A DNA stretch of 58,417 bases from Akkermansiaceae bacterium. Its GTDB lineage: Bacteria > Verrucomicrobiota > Verrucomicrobiia > Verrucomicrobiales > Akkermansiaceae. This document shows, one piece after another, positions 26,085-40,751 of this stretch. The position numbers and the translations under genes are program-made. Position 1 is the stretch's first letter, and every line of letters begins with the position of its first letter. Location of the stretch: contig JANYEC010000095.1 in NCBI GenBank assembly GCA_025363295.1, forward strand, positions 1-58,417. Reading direction: 5' to 3'. The notes under the pieces were generated by a model that saw only the letters and a program-made list of their open reading frames with translations, searched no databases and had not been told where the DNA came from.

Positions 26085-27536
26085 ATGCCCTACCTCGTCA
26101 CCATCGGCCTCGAAGTCCACGCTCAGGTCAAAACGGCCACCAAAATGTTCTGCGCTTGCCGCACCTCGTTTGGCGATACGCCGAACACCCACAATTGCCC
26201 GGTCTGCCTAGGCTTGCCCGGTGCCTTGCCGGTTCTCAACCAGCATGCCATCGAGAAAACTCTGCTCACCGGCCTCATGCTCGGCTGCGGCTCACCGGAG
26301 ATTTCCAAATGGGATCGGAAAAACTATTTCTATCCGGACATGCCGAAAAACTATCAGACCACCCAGATGGATCTCCCGCTCTGCATCGGGGGTGGCGTTC
26401 CGCTTTACGAACATTGTTACCCCACGGATGTTAGGAAAAACATCGCCAACCCTAATAAAGTCGTCCGACTCAATCGCATCCACCTGGAGGAAGACGTCGC
26501 GAAATCCACCCATCTCGGGACCTCTTCGTTGATCGACTTCAACCGCGCCGGTACGCCGCTGATGGAAATCGTCACCGAGCCGGACCTTGAATCCGGCGAG
26601 GAAGCGTTCGCTTATCTGCGCTCGCTCCAAATGATCCTCCAACAAGGCGACGTCGCCGATGCCGATATGGAAAAAGGCCAGCTCCGCTGCGACGTAAACA
26701 TCTCCCTGCGTAAAAACGAATCTGATCCGTTAGGCTGCAAGGTGGAATTGAAAAACCTCAATTCCATCTCCGCGATCCGCCGCGCCATCCACTTCGAGAT
26801 CCAGCGCCAGACCGCGGACATGGATCGCGGCATCCCTCAAATTCAATCGACCCGCCGCTGGGACGACGACCGCGGAGAAACCCAGATGATGCGGACGAAG
26901 GAAGACGCCCACGATTACCGCTATTTCTCTTGCCCGGATCTTCTCCCGATTCAAACAGCACCCTTGCTCGCAAAAGTCCGCCCACTCGTGCCGGAGCTGC
27001 CTCATCAGCTCTCCGCACGATTTGAAAACGAGTTGGGCGTCACCGCTTACGATGCGGCCGTGCTTTCTTCCGACAAACATCTCGCCGCCTACTTCGAAGC
27101 CGTCACTGATGTCGCCATCTCTGGTAAGAAGGTTGCGAACTTCATTATCAATAATCTGCTAGGCACTCTCAACGAGCGTGGGCTCAGCATCGACGACTGC
27201 CCGGTAGCCCCAGGAAAACTCCGCGCACTTCTTTTGTTAGTTGAAAACGGAACTCTCGCCGCGAACCAAGCCAAGGAAGTTTTCACCGTGCTTTTCGATG
27301 CCCCAGAGAAAGATCCCGTCGCCATCGCGGACTCCCTCGGCTTCAAACCTGCCGCCGCCGGCGAACTCGAAGGACTCGTTGAGCAAGTCATCGCTAACAA
27401 CCCAAACGAAGTTGCCGCCGTCCAAGCCGGTAACGAAAAACTACTCAATTTCCTCACCGGCCAAGTGATGAAGTCCGCCACCACCAAGCCGAACCCAAAG
27501 CAGGTGACGGACCTACTCCGAGCACGCCTCCTCTAA
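26085..27536 (+). CDS. gatB: Aspartyl/glutamyl-tRNA amidotransferase subunit B
   Basis: The 483-residue GatB subunit of the GatCAB complex turns mischarged Glu-tRNA-Gln or Asp-tRNA-Asn into the correct amide. Signatures are IGLEVHAQVKTATKMFCAC, the zinc cysteines (CACRTS and NCPVCLGLPGALPVLN), RKNYFYPDMPKNYQ, and a C-terminal YqeY-like tail (about 330-483) that binds tRNA. gatA and gatC are not in the window. Confidence 0.97.
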   Translation: MPYLVTIGLEVHAQVKTATKMFCACRTSFGDTPNTHNCPVCLGLPGALPVLNQHAIEKTLLTGLMLGCGSPEISKWDRKNYFYPDMPKNYQTTQMDLPLCIGGGVPLYEHCYPTDVRKNIANPNKVVRLNRIHLEEDVAKSTHLGTSSLIDFNRAGTPLMEIVTEPDLESGEEAFAYLRSLQMILQQGDVADADMEKGQLRCDVNISLRKNESDPLGCKVELKNLNSISAIRRAIHFEIQRQTADMDRGIPQIQSTRRWDDDRGETQMMRTKEDAHDYRYFSCPDLLPIQTAPLLAKVRPLVPELPHQLSARFENELGVTAYDAAVLSSDKHLAAYFEAVTDVAISGKKVANFIINNLLGTLNERGLSIDDCPVAPGKLRALLLLVENGTLAANQAKEVFTVLFDAPEKDPVAIADSLGFKPAAAGELEGLVEQVIANNPNEVAAVQAGNEKLLNFLTGQVMKSATTKPNPKQVTDLLRARLL

Positions 27537-27543
27537 CTGGAGC

Positions 27544-27559
27544 GCGGAATTGATTCCGC
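27544..27559. repeat. GCGGAAT-ATTCCGC palindrome after gatB
   Basis: GCGGAAT (27544-27550) and ATTCCGC (27553-27559) pair perfectly around TG, eight bases after the gatB stop. It is the same type as the element after tyrS and could be part of a dispersed palindrome family or a weak terminator. Confidence 0.55.
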
Positions 27560-27560
27560 C

Positions 27561-27918
27561 AGCCTCAACCATCAACCGGCAAACTTACGCGTCTCTCCAA
27601 AAATCGATGCATGAGTCTGATGTACGCGCACGGGCAGCGCGCCGCAGATGAGCGCAGATATACGCAGAAGAAGAGGGATGATAAGCAGTCGAGGTTGAGG
27701 ATGAGCAGCGGAAGTGCTAAGTAGAGAATAAATGGCACTCCGTTTGGTCTCCGGTCGCTACCGCTCCCTGCGCCTCCACGTCCGCCCCACGGAATCCTGA
27801 CGCAACGACTTACCCGCTTCGGTGTCATTTATCATTGGCGCAATACGACATCGCTTGCCACGGAGGCAATTGCGTAGGGAATTTCTAAACCCCTTTGACA
27901 CATTAGGGCCGTTTTGGC
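27561..27918. other. Intergenic region after gatB with a phased 10-base repeat
   Basis: There is no gene in about 360 bases. It contains three head-to-tail 10-base units starting CGCAGA at 27643, 27653 and 27663, a pattern seen in dispersed intergenic DNA of several environmental bacteria. The word AACCATCAAC near 27567 recurs in the gap before gatB. Confidence 0.5.
27643..27672 (+). repeat. Three 10-base tandem units (CGCAGATGAG-like)
   Basis: The units are CGCAGATGAG, CGCAGATATA and CGCAGAAGAA. A period of 10 bases matches the helical turn. It is too short to call a CRISPR or satellite array. Confidence 0.6.
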
Positions 27919-28365
27919 ATGGTCCTTTCCATGCAGGCTATGCAATTTGAACAATCCGTTGTCTCGATCTTGAAACGCGACCGGCGCTTTGACCCGCATG
28001 CCTACTTTTTTCTCAAGGATGCGTTGGATTTTACGCTGAAGCGGATCGCTGAATCTAACGGCGGCCAAGCCCGTCACGTTTCCGGCCCCGAACTACTCGC
28101 CGGTTTCCGCGATTGTGCGCTTGAGCAATTCGGTCCAATGGCCTCCACCCTGATGACCGAGTGGAGTGTTAGGAAATGCCAAGACGTGGGCGATATGGTT
28201 TTTCATTTAATCGAAGAGCAAGTTTTTGGGAAACAAGAGTCCGACAAAAAGGAGGATTTCTCAGAGGCCTTCGACTTTGAAGCCTCGTTGATCACGCCTT
28301 TTCTCCCAAAAAGCAAAGTCGCCACTGAACGGGGCACGCAGCGTTCCAGGCGCGCGCTCTCTTAA
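27919..28365 (+). CDS. Minf_1886 family protein, verrucomicrobial conserved protein of unknown function
   Basis: The 148-residue protein has the family order DPHAYFFLKDALDFTLK, then HVSGPELLAGFRDCALEQFGPMASTLMTEW, then DVGDMVFHLIEEQVFGK, then an EDF..AFDF segment. It is conserved mainly in Verrucomicrobiota and neighbours. No biochemical role is known to me. The first of three closely spaced ATGs (27919, 27931, 27940) is given. The stop codon overlaps the convergent neighbour's stop in TTAA. Confidence 0.82.
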   Translation: MVLSMQAMQFEQSVVSILKRDRRFDPHAYFFLKDALDFTLKRIAESNGGQARHVSGPELLAGFRDCALEQFGPMASTLMTEWSVRKCQDVGDMVFHLIEEQVFGKQESDKKEDFSEAFDFEASLITPFLPKSKVATERGTQRSRRALS

Positions 28366-29303
28366 GCGGCTTCTACCGGGATGTTCGGCGGCGGCGGGGG
28401 TAACCACTTAGGTGCCTTCGGGGTGATATCCATCCGGATGCTAACAACCGCCATTGCTAACAGGCCGATGAATCCGCCCCACCCCAAAGTCACCGCAGTG
28501 ACCATGCCGATTACGAAGGGCGAAAAAACCAGCAATCCTAACACAATTCCACTAGGTTTCACCTCGTAGGCCATCACTGCAAGGCGCAAGCGTGAACGAG
28601 CAAGGGCCAGACCCATCGCCGAATAGCAAATCACCGCCACGATCGCCGTGAGATGATAGTGCCAGCCGCAGCTTTTGTTAAGCATTGCGGCGCCAAATAA
28701 AGGTGTAGCGGCCCCCGCGATCATGGACGCGAGAAAAAGTAAAAGCACTGCCATGCGCCATCCGCTTCCACGAAATGCCGATGCCCCGAGGGCCCCCGCG
28801 CTGATCATCGCGGAGCCTCCCAGAATGGTCGCCCCACAAGAGGCCTCATGCCACCACTCGATGCCTCCGATCATATAACGCACCACCACATACGGCAGCA
28901 GTGAGATAAATGTTAGAGCTGAAAGTCCCCACAAGGTGATGAATTTTCCGAGCACTACCCCCCAACGGTTCAGCTTGGTTAGGAGCAGAAGTTCATGATT
29001 ACCCTCCTCAAGTTCTTGGCCCATCAGAATCACCCCGCTCAAGGGCAGGATGAAAAGACAGATTGCGGAAACTACCATCCAAAATGGTCCGGAACTCCAC
29101 AGCAGCCAAGGATTGAGCATGCCCGTGTATTCGGACTGCACCGACGCATAACCTGTTTGAAACTCGGCGACCATGGCGCAGACAGCGAGAAACTGGATTC
29201 CCAGAAACGGATAGACAAAACTGCCGCGCCGCAAGCTTTGCCGCAGTTCCTTGGCCGTCATTGGGTCGAAGCCCTCGGGTAAGTCGTTGTTCCATCCGAT
29301 CAT
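28362..29303 (-). CDS. ABC-2-type membrane protein, putative transporter permease
   Basis: The 313-residue protein has a cytoplasmic N-terminus with PMTAKELRQSLRRGSF and about eight membrane helices. A coupling segment, GQELEEGNHELLLLTKLNRWGVVLGKFITLWGL, is typical of ABC-2 permeases (the EGT..LL..P..R....GK pattern). The tail is Pro-rich. No ATPase gene is adjacent. It begins four bases after the avtA stop, so it is probably translated from the same message. Confidence 0.68.
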   Translation of the reverse strand: MIGWNNDLPEGFDPMTAKELRQSLRRGSFVYPFLGIQFLAVCAMVAEFQTGYASVQSEYTGMLNPWLLWSSGPFWMVVSAICLFILPLSGVILMGQELEEGNHELLLLTKLNRWGVVLGKFITLWGLSALTFISLLPYVVVRYMIGGIEWWHEASCGATILGGSAMISAGALGASAFRGSGWRMAVLLLFLASMIAGAATPLFGAAMLNKSCGWHYHLTAIVAVICYSAMGLALARSRLRLAVMAYEVKPSGIVLGLLVFSPFVIGMVTAVTLGWGGFIGLLAMAVVSIRMDITPKAPKWLPPPPPNIPVEAA

Positions 29304-29307
29304 CTTT

Positions 29308-30570
29308 TCACTGGGTCTTGCGGACTTCTTCCGCGATGATTTTCAGCCCATCTCTAACGACCGCTTCATCCATCGCATAGGACACGCGAAGGCACTCGTG
29401 GCGATGAGCCCAGATTTCGTCATCGTGACCGAAAAAGAAGTAGTGGCCGGGGATGACGAGAACCTCGCGCTTTTTCAACCGTTCATATAATTCTGCGGAG
29501 GTGATTGATAGGCCGGGAAACCATAACCAGAGGAAAAGCGCACCTTCGCTGCGATGCATGAACCAGTCGATGTCATCGCCGAAGACATCTAACGCTGCTT
29601 TCCGGGCGAGCCGACATTTTTCCTGATAGAACGGTTGCACCACCTCGCGGCTGAGTCGGAGGATTTCGCCAGATTCCACAAGCGGCAGCGTAATTTGTTG
29701 GCCGATGTTCGGATTGGAGAGTCCTGCGATGGCGCTCATGGAACCGAGGGCACTGATGATTTCCGGCGGGCCGATCACGATGCCGGTGCGGGTGCCGGGC
29801 AAGCCGAGCTTGGACAAACTGAATGTTAGAACCACATGCGGTTCCCAAAAGGGAGTGGCATCGGTGAAGATAATGCCGGGGAAAGGCGCGCCGTAAGCAT
29901 TGTCGATGATGAGCGGAATTTCGTGTTGTTTCGCAAGCTCTGATAGACGAGAGATCTCGTCATTGGTGAGAACATTGCCCGTAGGATTGGTAGGACGAGA
30001 AGCACAGATAGCCGCGATGTCAGGTGTAATTTCGAAGTTTTCAAAATCAACGCGGTATTTGAAATCATGCGGGCCGTTTTTTTCGATCAACGGAGTGACG
30101 GCGCGGAAAAGATCGCCGCTCACCCCTTGGTTCGCGTAGCCGATGTATTCCGGCACCAGCGGTAGCAGGATTTTCCGGCGGCTGCCATCGGGCATGTCTC
30201 CAGCGAGTAGATTGAAGAGGAAATAAAACGCCGTCTGCCCGCCACTGGTGATGGCGATGTTTTCCGAAGTGATTTCCCAGCCGAAAGTCTCTCTGAATAG
30301 CGTGGCAATGGCGTCAAGAAACCGCGGATTTCCGCGTGGTGGATCATAGGAAGTAAGTGCGCGTTCAAGGCCGCCATCTTCCTTCATCAATTCTTCCATC
30401 CGCCTCCGCCAGACGCCGTTCATTTCCGGGATGCTAGCGGGTTGTCCGCCGCCGAGCATTTTCAGATCCGGGCCACCGCTGGCGAGGGCATGGCCGAGGT
30501 CATCCATCAGCTCCTCGATCCCGCTGCCGCATCCTAGGTGTTGGCCAAATTGAGAGAATTCGTAGGACAT
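29308..30570 (-). CDS. avtA: Valine-pyruvate aminotransferase-like PLP enzyme
   Basis: The 420-residue fold-type I PLP enzyme would transfer the valine amino group to pyruvate, giving alanine. It starts with the AvtA-specific MSYEFSQFGQHLGCGSGIEELMDDLG and LGGGQPASIPEM. It has YDPPRGNPRFLDAIA, ITSGGQTAFYFLFNLL, the SRPTNPTGNVLT loop and the PLP lysine in FSLSKLGLPGTRTG. It is the first gene of a two-gene unit with the membrane protein, preceded by a recognisable promoter at 30586-30613. Confidence 0.9.
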   Translation of the reverse strand: MSYEFSQFGQHLGCGSGIEELMDDLGHALASGGPDLKMLGGGQPASIPEMNGVWRRRMEELMKEDGGLERALTSYDPPRGNPRFLDAIATLFRETFGWEITSENIAITSGGQTAFYFLFNLLAGDMPDGSRRKILLPLVPEYIGYANQGVSGDLFRAVTPLIEKNGPHDFKYRVDFENFEITPDIAAICASRPTNPTGNVLTNDEISRLSELAKQHEIPLIIDNAYGAPFPGIIFTDATPFWEPHVVLTFSLSKLGLPGTRTGIVIGPPEIISALGSMSAIAGLSNPNIGQQITLPLVESGEILRLSREVVQPFYQEKCRLARKAALDVFGDDIDWFMHRSEGALFLWLWFPGLSITSAELYERLKKREVLVIPGHYFFFGHDDEIWAHRHECLRVSYAMDEAVVRDGLKIIAEEVRKTQ

Positions 30571-30585
30571 CGCTGGAATTCCTGT

Positions 30586-30613
30586 TTTATAGCCGAACTG
30601 CTCCCGCGAACAA
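30586..30613 (-). promoter_or_regulatory. Putative sigma-70 promoter of avtA
   Basis: On the minus strand TTGTTC (30608-30613) is followed after 16 bases by TATAAA (30586-30591), and the start codon lies 16 bases beyond. AGGA precedes the start. The -10 box is good and the -35 weak, so a very short leader is expected. Confidence 0.5.
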
Positions 30614-30670
30614 CCTCCAAACTGCCCCGCGATCCAAGTCGGCGACGGTAAGGATGATCCACACTCGCAT

Positions 30671-31218
30671 CTATCCGATTCCCACCCTTAAATTTCTCGC
30701 GGTGAAGAGTTCTCGGGCAGCCATCGCCGAGCCCTTCATCCTTCTCGCGCCGTCCTTGCGTTCCGGACCGAATCTTTCTCTAGCATTTTGAAACGCCTAG
30801 TTCACGAACTCCTTGCTGCCGATCACCGCTCCATCGGTGAAATAACGCACTCGGCATCGTAGCATCTTCGCGATCCCTCGTTCTTTTATACCGTATCATT
30901 CTGACCGCTCTCCAGTGCCTCGTCGGTGTTTATCGTTTTTAATGGGACATGTTTTGAATCCACCTTCGCATTCATCGCCTGTCGCTCCAGAACCATCCCA
31001 TCAAACGTCGATATTGCCGCGAGACATCTGGCCATTTCTCTACCTGAAATCCGACGCACCTCCAGCAGAGTGTGAAAAGGGTTAGACATCACGCAATTCG
31101 ACAATACTCGGCAACCGCTGAAGTTCTCATATATGCGCATGAACATCGGGAAATGTTCCCGCTCCTCGCCTTCGAACACGAACCGTCAGTCCACCACTCG
31201 CGAAATGCGGTGGTGAAG
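30671..31218 (-). pseudogene. REP-associated tyrosine transposase (Y1/RAYT), decayed
   Basis: Conceptual translation reads LHHRISRVVD-stop-RFVFEGEEREHF, then FSGCRVLSNCVMSNPFHTLLEV, and after a frame change GIAKMLRCRVRYFTDGAVIGSKEFVN-stop-AF. The C-terminus has RERFGPERKDGARRMKG. These are the N-terminal, HUH and C-terminal segments of RAYT enzymes. In-frame stops lie at 31186-31188 and 30797-30799. The HUH motif NHFH has become NPFH (31078-31080), and much of the middle is missing. It is clearly inactive. Confidence 0.82.
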
Positions 31219-31305
31219 TGCTGACCTGTGGCCTATTGAGGTAGGGTATGATCCCATGGTGCGGTGGTATTTTCTAGAAGAAAATCGGGGCCGTAATAAG
31301 GGATG

Positions 31306-32282
31306 TAATACCGATATCCATTAGTTTTTTGACTCCTCATTCCATGAGGAACTAACTAATTCTGCAGCATGCCCCGAAGCATGCCGACATCGGGAAAAGA
31401 ACTCGTCGAAGAAATTGAAGACGCGTGGGACAAGCCCCAACCCGACTGGGCACGCAAGCGGATCCTCGTGGTGCGCCTCATCGCACAGCACAACCACAGC
31501 GCCGCGCAGATCATGGAAATCGCCGGGGTCTCACGCCAAACCGTCTTCACTTACCGCGACAAGGTAATGGCCGAAGGGGTTGAAGGCCTACTCAAGCGCA
31601 AATGGGCCGGAGCTCGCACTCTGGCCGTGAGAGGGGCGGATGCCATGGAGTTCATCGCCAAGCTCGCGATGCGCAGAAATGGATCGCCCGGCGCACCGGG
31701 AAAAAGCTCACCGAAAGTGGCGTGCGCTTGTGGGTGCTTGACGAACACCGCTACGGCCTGCTGCCGGTGATCCGGCGCGTCTGGTCGCGGCGAGGAGGGC
31801 GAGTCCATGCCCCGTATGCGACCTCCTACAAGTGGGGTTACCTGCATGAGGCTTTGGAAATCGATGGTGCCCACGACACGCAACTTCTCTTCACCCTAGC
31901 CATCAATCAAGACATCCACGCGATTTTCTTACAACAGATCGCAGACAGTGATCCGGAATCGTTGCATGTGGTCATCATGGACCAAGCCGGATTTCATCTC
32001 CGGGCGGGCGAGCAACGACTCCCCGCCACCATCCGGTTGCTGCCACTGCCAGCCTACTGCCCAGAGCTCAATCCGGTCGAGGGCTTCGGGCGTTTGCTCA
32101 AGGCTCCCACCGCCAATCGACTCTACCGCAATCTTAGGCCGCTGGAGAATCACCTCATCGCGATCTCCAAGGAATGGATCAAGCCCGAGAAGGTCGAGTC
32201 AATGATCCACGACTGGATGCGAGATCAAGTAAAACGCTGGCGCTCCGCCATAAAGTCTAATTTCTAGAAGGCATTGGTATTA
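31306..32282 (+). mobile_element. IS630-family insertion sequence, decayed
   Basis: The left end TAATACCGAT (31306-31315) and the right end, read inward as TAATACCAAT (32282 downward), form imperfect terminal inverted repeats of about 25 bases that also share TAG and GACT positions. Both ends carry the TA expected from IS630 target duplication. The enclosed transposase is broken. It sits between the RAYT relic and the rpoC terminator, with no other cargo. Confidence 0.72.
31369..32267 (+). pseudogene. IS630-family transposase, frameshifted and internally deleted
   Basis: The first part (31369 to about 31662) is the helix-turn-helix region (GVSRQTVFTYRDKVMAEGVEGLLKRKWAGAR). The second part, in another frame from about 31663, runs DAQKWIARRTGKKLTESGV, then RLWVLDEHRYG. 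Compared with intact relatives the join at LTESGV/RLWVLDE lacks about 50 residues. The DDE core is otherwise complete (LDEHRYG, VIMDQAGFH, CPELNPVE). The element could not transpose by itself. Confidence 0.78.
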
Positions 32283-32337
32283 CCCGTGCGTGGCGATCCT
32301 TCCATTGTCCTTTTTAGGATTAGCCTAGTCGCACAAA

Positions 32338-32369
32338 AAACCCCGGCTCGCGTGGGCGGGCCGGGGTTT
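32338..32369 (-). terminator. Intrinsic terminator downstream of rpoC
   Basis: AAACCCCGGC (32338-32347) and GCCGGGGTTT (32360-32369) form a ten-pair stem. On the minus strand it is followed by a run of U (complement of 32335-32340). It lies 30 bases beyond the rpoC stop and ends the rpoBC transcript. Confidence 0.9.
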
Positions 32370-32398
32370 GAATTGAAGAACAGGCAGGAATGCCTGTG

Positions 32399-36610
<4,212 letters not shown>

Positions 36611-36658
36611 GTTAGTAGTATTAACGGTTTAGGTCAGGGTTGGGGTTCGCGTTTCAAA

Positions 36659-39600
36659 TTATAGGGTAAGATCATCGAGGGAGTAGTCATCCAAGCCACC
36701 GGTCATGCCGGAGCCGTGGGTGGAACCCTTGCGGCCCGGACGGACATCGAGGCCGAGGGATTGCATTTCCTTGATGAGAACGTTGAACGACTCAGGCGTT
36801 CCGGCTTCGAGGTTGTTATCGCCTTTGACGATCGCCTCGTAAATCCGGGTGCGGCCTTGCACATCGTCCGACTTGACGGTGAGGAGCTCTTGAAGGGTGT
36901 AAGCGGCGCCGTATGCTTCGAGCGCCCAAACTTCCATTTCCCCAAAACGCTGACCACCGTATTGCGCCTTACCACCAAGCGGCTGCTGGGTGACAAGCGA
37001 ATAAGGACCAACGGCGCGGGCGTGAATCTTGTCGGCAACCAAGTGACCGAGTTTCAAGATGTAGATCATGCCCACCACGACGGGGTTATGGAATTGTTCG
37101 CCGGTGCGACCATCATAGAGAGTCGATTTACCACCGGTGGTGCCGTCTTTGCCGTCACCAATCCATGTGTAGCCTCGGCCTTCGGGTTCGCCGGGCTTGC
37201 GTTCGCGGAGTTCGCCGTTATCGCCGACGAATTTCACCCCATCGACCTTCTTGGCCTTGGACATGAAATCCCAGATGACCTCTTCCTTGATGCCGTCGAA
37301 AATCGGCGTAGCCACCTTGAAACCGAGTGCCTTGGCTGCGACGCCGAGGTGGGTTTCAAGCACCTGACCGACGTTCATCCGCGATGGCACGCCGAGTGGA
37401 TTGAGACAAATATCGACCGGAGTTCCGTCCGATAGATAAGGCATATCTTCTTCGGGAACGATCGTGGCGACAACGCCCTTGTTTCCGTGACGACCGGCCA
37501 TTTTGTCACCCACGGAGAGTTTCCGTTTGGCGGCGATGAAGACTTTCACTTCCTTGATGACGCCGGGATCGACTTCATCACCGGATTCGAGCGAGTCGAG
37601 TTTGCGCTCGCGCTCGGTGTCGAGTTCTTGGAAGCGGGCTTCGAAGGAACCGATGATTTCCAAGATCTTGTTGCGGATCGGGGAGGGGTCGATTTCGATG
37701 TGATCGTGGACGGAAGCCAGCTTGCGAAGCAGCGTCTTGGTGATCTTCCGATTCGCGGGAATAATGATTTCGCCGGTTTGGGCGTTGACGACATCGAGCG
37801 GAATCTTTTCGCCTAACAAAATGTCGGAGAGGCGCTCGGTGAGGTCGTCCGTGAGTTTGTCAGCCTTTTTCTTGTGCTCGTCGTTGATCTTCTTGAGCGT
37901 TTTCTTTAGCTCAACCGGATCGACTTTTTCCGCACGCTTTTTGGCGAAGCCGCTTTGTGAAACGCGGACGTCTTGGACGATTCCCACGCAGCCGGATGGC
38001 ACGCGGAGTGAAGTGTCTTTCACGTCGGCAGCTTTTTCACCGAAAATGGCGCGCAGGAGGCGCTCTTCGGGAGCGAGTTCGGTTTCGGACTTCGGGGTGA
38101 TCTTACCGACGAGAATATCGCCAGGTTTCACTTCGGCACCGATGCGGATAATGCCATCGTGGTCGAGGTTGCGCAGGGCATCTTCGCCGACGTTTGGAAT
38201 ATCACGCGTGATTTCTTCCGGGCCGAGCTTCGTATCGCGAGCCGCCACGTCGAATTCCGAAATGTGGATCGAAGTATAAACATCGTCTTTCACCACGCGC
38301 TCGGAGATGACGATGGCATCTTCGAAATTGTAGCCGTTCCAAGGCATGAAGGCGACGAGCACGTTACGACCGATTGCGAGTTCGCCATCTTCCGTGTTCG
38401 GTCCGTCGGCGAGCACCTGGCCCTTCTTGATTTTTTGACCCAGCTTGACGATTGGTTTCTGGTTGATGCAGGTGCCGGCGTTCGAGCGCATGAATTTCCG
38501 CAGCGGATAGGCCATGATGCCTTTTTCCACGTTGGTTTTCACGGACTCGGCTTCACTGAGGAATTTTTCCTCGGAAACGGGAAGCTTGCCATCTGGAGTG
38601 GTGACAATGATCTCCGCAGTGGCGGCGGCGACGATGCCATCGGCTTCGGAAACAACCACGGCGCGAGAATCGCGGGCGGCTTTGCCTTCGAGTCCGGTGC
38701 CGACAAGCGGCGACTCGGAAATGAGCAGCGGCACGCCTTGACGTTGCATGTTCGAACCCATCAGAGCGCGGTTCGCGTCATCGTGTTCGAGGAAGGGAAT
38801 CAGACCGGCAGCCACCGAAACGAGCTGTTTCGGCGAGACGTCCATGTAGTTCACTTCGGAGGGAAGTGCTTCGATGAACTCGCCGCCTTTTTCACGGGCG
38901 GTGATGCGTTCGGTTTGGAAAACACCCTTTTTATCGATCGGGTTGTTGGCCTGGGCGATGAGGAAATTTTCCTCTTGGTCGGCGGTGAGATACTCAATCT
39001 CGTTGGTGACCTTCGAGTCTACCACGCGGCGGTAAGGAGTTTCGATAAAGCCGAACTCGTTGATCCGGGCGTAGGTACACATCGAGTTGATGAGACCGAT
39101 GTTTGGACCTTCCGGGGTTTCGATCGGGCAGATCCGGCCATAGTGGGACGGATGCACGTCGCGGACTTCGAAGCCGGCGCGGTCGCGATTGAGACCACCT
39201 GGTCCAAGGGCCGAAAGACGGCGCTTGTGGGTGAGCTCGGCGAGTGGGTTCGTTTGGTCCATGAACTGCGAGAGCTGCGAACGACCGAAGAAATCGCGCA
39301 CGACGGCGGAAAGCGCCTTCGGATTGATCAGCTTCTGCGGCGTCATGCCTTCGATGTTTACGTCGAAAAGGGTCATGCGCTCCTTGACCAAACGCTCGGT
39401 GCGGGCAAGACCCACGCGGCACTGGTTGGCCAGAAGTTCACCCACCGCACGTACGCGGCGGGAGCCAAGGTGGTCGATGTCATCAATGACACCGTCGCCT
39501 TTTTTCAACTTCAAAATGTAGCGAACGGCGGCCATGAAATCCTCGGGGACCATGATGCGCTGATCGGAATCCACCTTGATGCCGAGCTTTTGGTTGATCT

Positions 39601-40606
39601 TGTAACGACCGACGCGGGTGAGGTCGTATTTCTTCGCATCGAAGAAAAGACGCTTGAGCAGGGCGCGGGCATTCGCAGCCGTTGGCGGATCGCCAGGGCG
39701 AAGCTTACGATAGATGTCTTTCAGCGCGGATTCTTCGTCCTTCGCTGGATCTTTGCGGAGCGACTTCAGCAAAATTTCATCTTCGCGGCCATCGATGACT
39801 TCCACGTTTTTATGACCGAGGGCGAGAAGCTGGCGGACAATGCCGATCGTGAGTGGCTCGTAGGCCTTTGCGACGGTGAGTTCCCCATCGAGAATATCCT
39901 CGAAAGGCACCTTGTGGCCGAGTTCACCTTCGTCCATTTTCTCGCTGAGGGCGAGGGATTCTGGAGAATAGAAATGGCTGACGATGTCGCGATCCGTCGG
40001 GTAGCCAAGCACGCGCAGGAAAGTCGTGGCAAGGAACTTACGACGGCGGCGGCGGCGATCAAGATAGACGTAAAGAAGATCGTTGGTGTCAAACTGGACT
40101 TCCAACCAAGATCCGCGGTCAGGAATGATGCGGAAGGAGTGAAGCAGTTTACCATTTAAATGCTGCGAAGTTTCGAAGCAGATGCCGGGTGAACGGTGGA
40201 GCTGGGAAACGATCACACGCTCGGCACCGTTGATGATGAACGTGCCACGGCGGGTCATCATCGGAAGCTCGCCCATGTAAACGCGCTCTTTCTTCGTGCC
40301 CGTTTCGTCTTTCAACTTGAACGTCACATAGAGCGCGGCGCTGAAGCTTTCGCTATTCCGCAACGATTCAAGAGAGGTGATTTTAGGATCTTCGATGTCG
40401 TAAGTCACGAAATCGAGTTCGATCGCTTCGTCGTAACTTTTGATGGGGAACACCTCGCGGAAAACCGCTTGGAGTCCGGCATCAGCGCGCTCGCTGGGGA
40501 GCACTTCCTTCTGAAGGAATTCATCGTAGGACCGGCTCTGAACCTCAATGAGGTTAGGCGGTTCGATAACTTCTTCGAATTTCCCGAAATAGAGACGTTC
40601 AGCCAT
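36659..40606 (-). CDS. rpoB: RNA polymerase beta subunit
   Basis: The 1315-residue subunit shows the rifampicin-region sequence [30 protein letters not shown]. It also has the [26 protein letters not shown] segment, the [23 protein letters not shown] block and, near the end, [26 protein letters not shown]. The rifampicin-contact residues visible (Q, D, H, R and S in the [20 protein letters not shown] run) are the usual sensitive ones. rplL precedes it behind a hairpin. Confidence 0.98.
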   Translation of the reverse strand: MAERLYFGKFEEVIEPPNLIEVQSRSYDEFLQKEVLPSERADAGLQAVFREVFPIKSYDEAIELDFVTYDIEDPKITSLESLRNSESFSAALYVTFKLKDETGTKKERVYMGELPMMTRRGTFIINGAERVIVSQLHRSPGICFETSQHLNGKLLHSFRIIPDRGSWLEVQFDTNDLLYVYLDRRRRRRKFLATTFLRVLGYPTDRDIVSHFYSPESLALSEKMDEGELGHKVPFEDILDGELTVAKAYEPLTIGIVRQLLALGHKNVEVIDGREDEILLKSLRKDPAKDEESALKDIYRKLRPGDPPTAANARALLKRLFFDAKKYDLTRVGRYKINQKLGIKVDSDQRIMVPEDFMAAVRYILKLKKGDGVIDDIDHLGSRRVRAVGELLANQCRVGLARTERLVKERMTLFDVNIEGMTPQKLINPKALSAVVRDFFGRSQLSQFMDQTNPLAELTHKRRLSALGPGGLNRDRAGFEVRDVHPSHYGRICPIETPEGPNIGLINSMCTYARINEFGFIETPYRRVVDSKVTNEIEYLTADQEENFLIAQANNPIDKKGVFQTERITAREKGGEFIEALPSEVNYMDVSPKQLVSVAAGLIPFLEHDDANRALMGSNMQRQGVPLLISESPLVGTGLEGKAARDSRAVVVSEADGIVAAATAEIIVTTPDGKLPVSEEKFLSEAESVKTNVEKGIMAYPLRKFMRSNAGTCINQKPIVKLGQKIKKGQVLADGPNTEDGELAIGRNVLVAFMPWNGYNFEDAIVISERVVKDDVYTSIHISEFDVAARDTKLGPEEITRDIPNVGEDALRNLDHDGIIRIGAEVKPGDILVGKITPKSETELAPEERLLRAIFGEKAADVKDTSLRVPSGCVGIVQDVRVSQSGFAKKRAEKVDPVELKKTLKKINDEHKKKADKLTDDLTERLSDILLGEKIPLDVVNAQTGEIIIPANRKITKTLLRKLASVHDHIEIDPSPIRNKILEIIGSFEARFQELDTERERKLDSLESGDEVDPGVIKEVKVFIAAKRKLSVGDKMAGRHGNKGVVATIVPEEDMPYLSDGTPVDICLNPLGVPSRMNVGQVLETHLGVAAKALGFKVATPIFDGIKEEVIWDFMSKAKKVDGVKFVGDNGELRERKPGEPEGRGYTWIGDGKDGTTGGKSTLYDGRTGEQFHNPVVVGMIYILKLGHLVADKIHARAVGPYSLVTQQPLGGKAQYGGQRFGEMEVWALEAYGAAYTLQELLTVKSDDVQGRTRIYEAIVKGDNNLEAGTPESFNVLIKEMQSLGLDVRPGRKGSTHGSGMTGGLDDYSLDDLTL

Positions 40607-40751
40607 GGCGTTTAGTGGTATTCTTCTTACAAATTGAGCCCGAGCCGCGAACGGTCACAGGCAGGGTGGAATTCAAGCGTTGAAAAGTAGTGTCGGAATC
40701 GGCGCGAAACCCTAGGGGTGATTGAGAGTCTCGCGCCGGTCACGGCAAAAA

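Noticed and set aside
27643..27672. CRISPR array.
   Set aside because: Only three 10-base units, no spacers, no cas genes in the window.
31266..31280. TTTCTAGAAG at 31271 and 32261 as a further end of the IS630 element.
   Set aside because: It is a 10-base direct, not inverted, match outside the terminal repeats and may be chance.
38159..40159. A 666-codon open frame antisense to rpoB, and similar long antisense frames over rpoC (33032-34057) and tuf (44208-45692).
   Set aside because: They follow the codon bias of the sense genes (third positions mirrored) and show no family resemblance; all are shadows.
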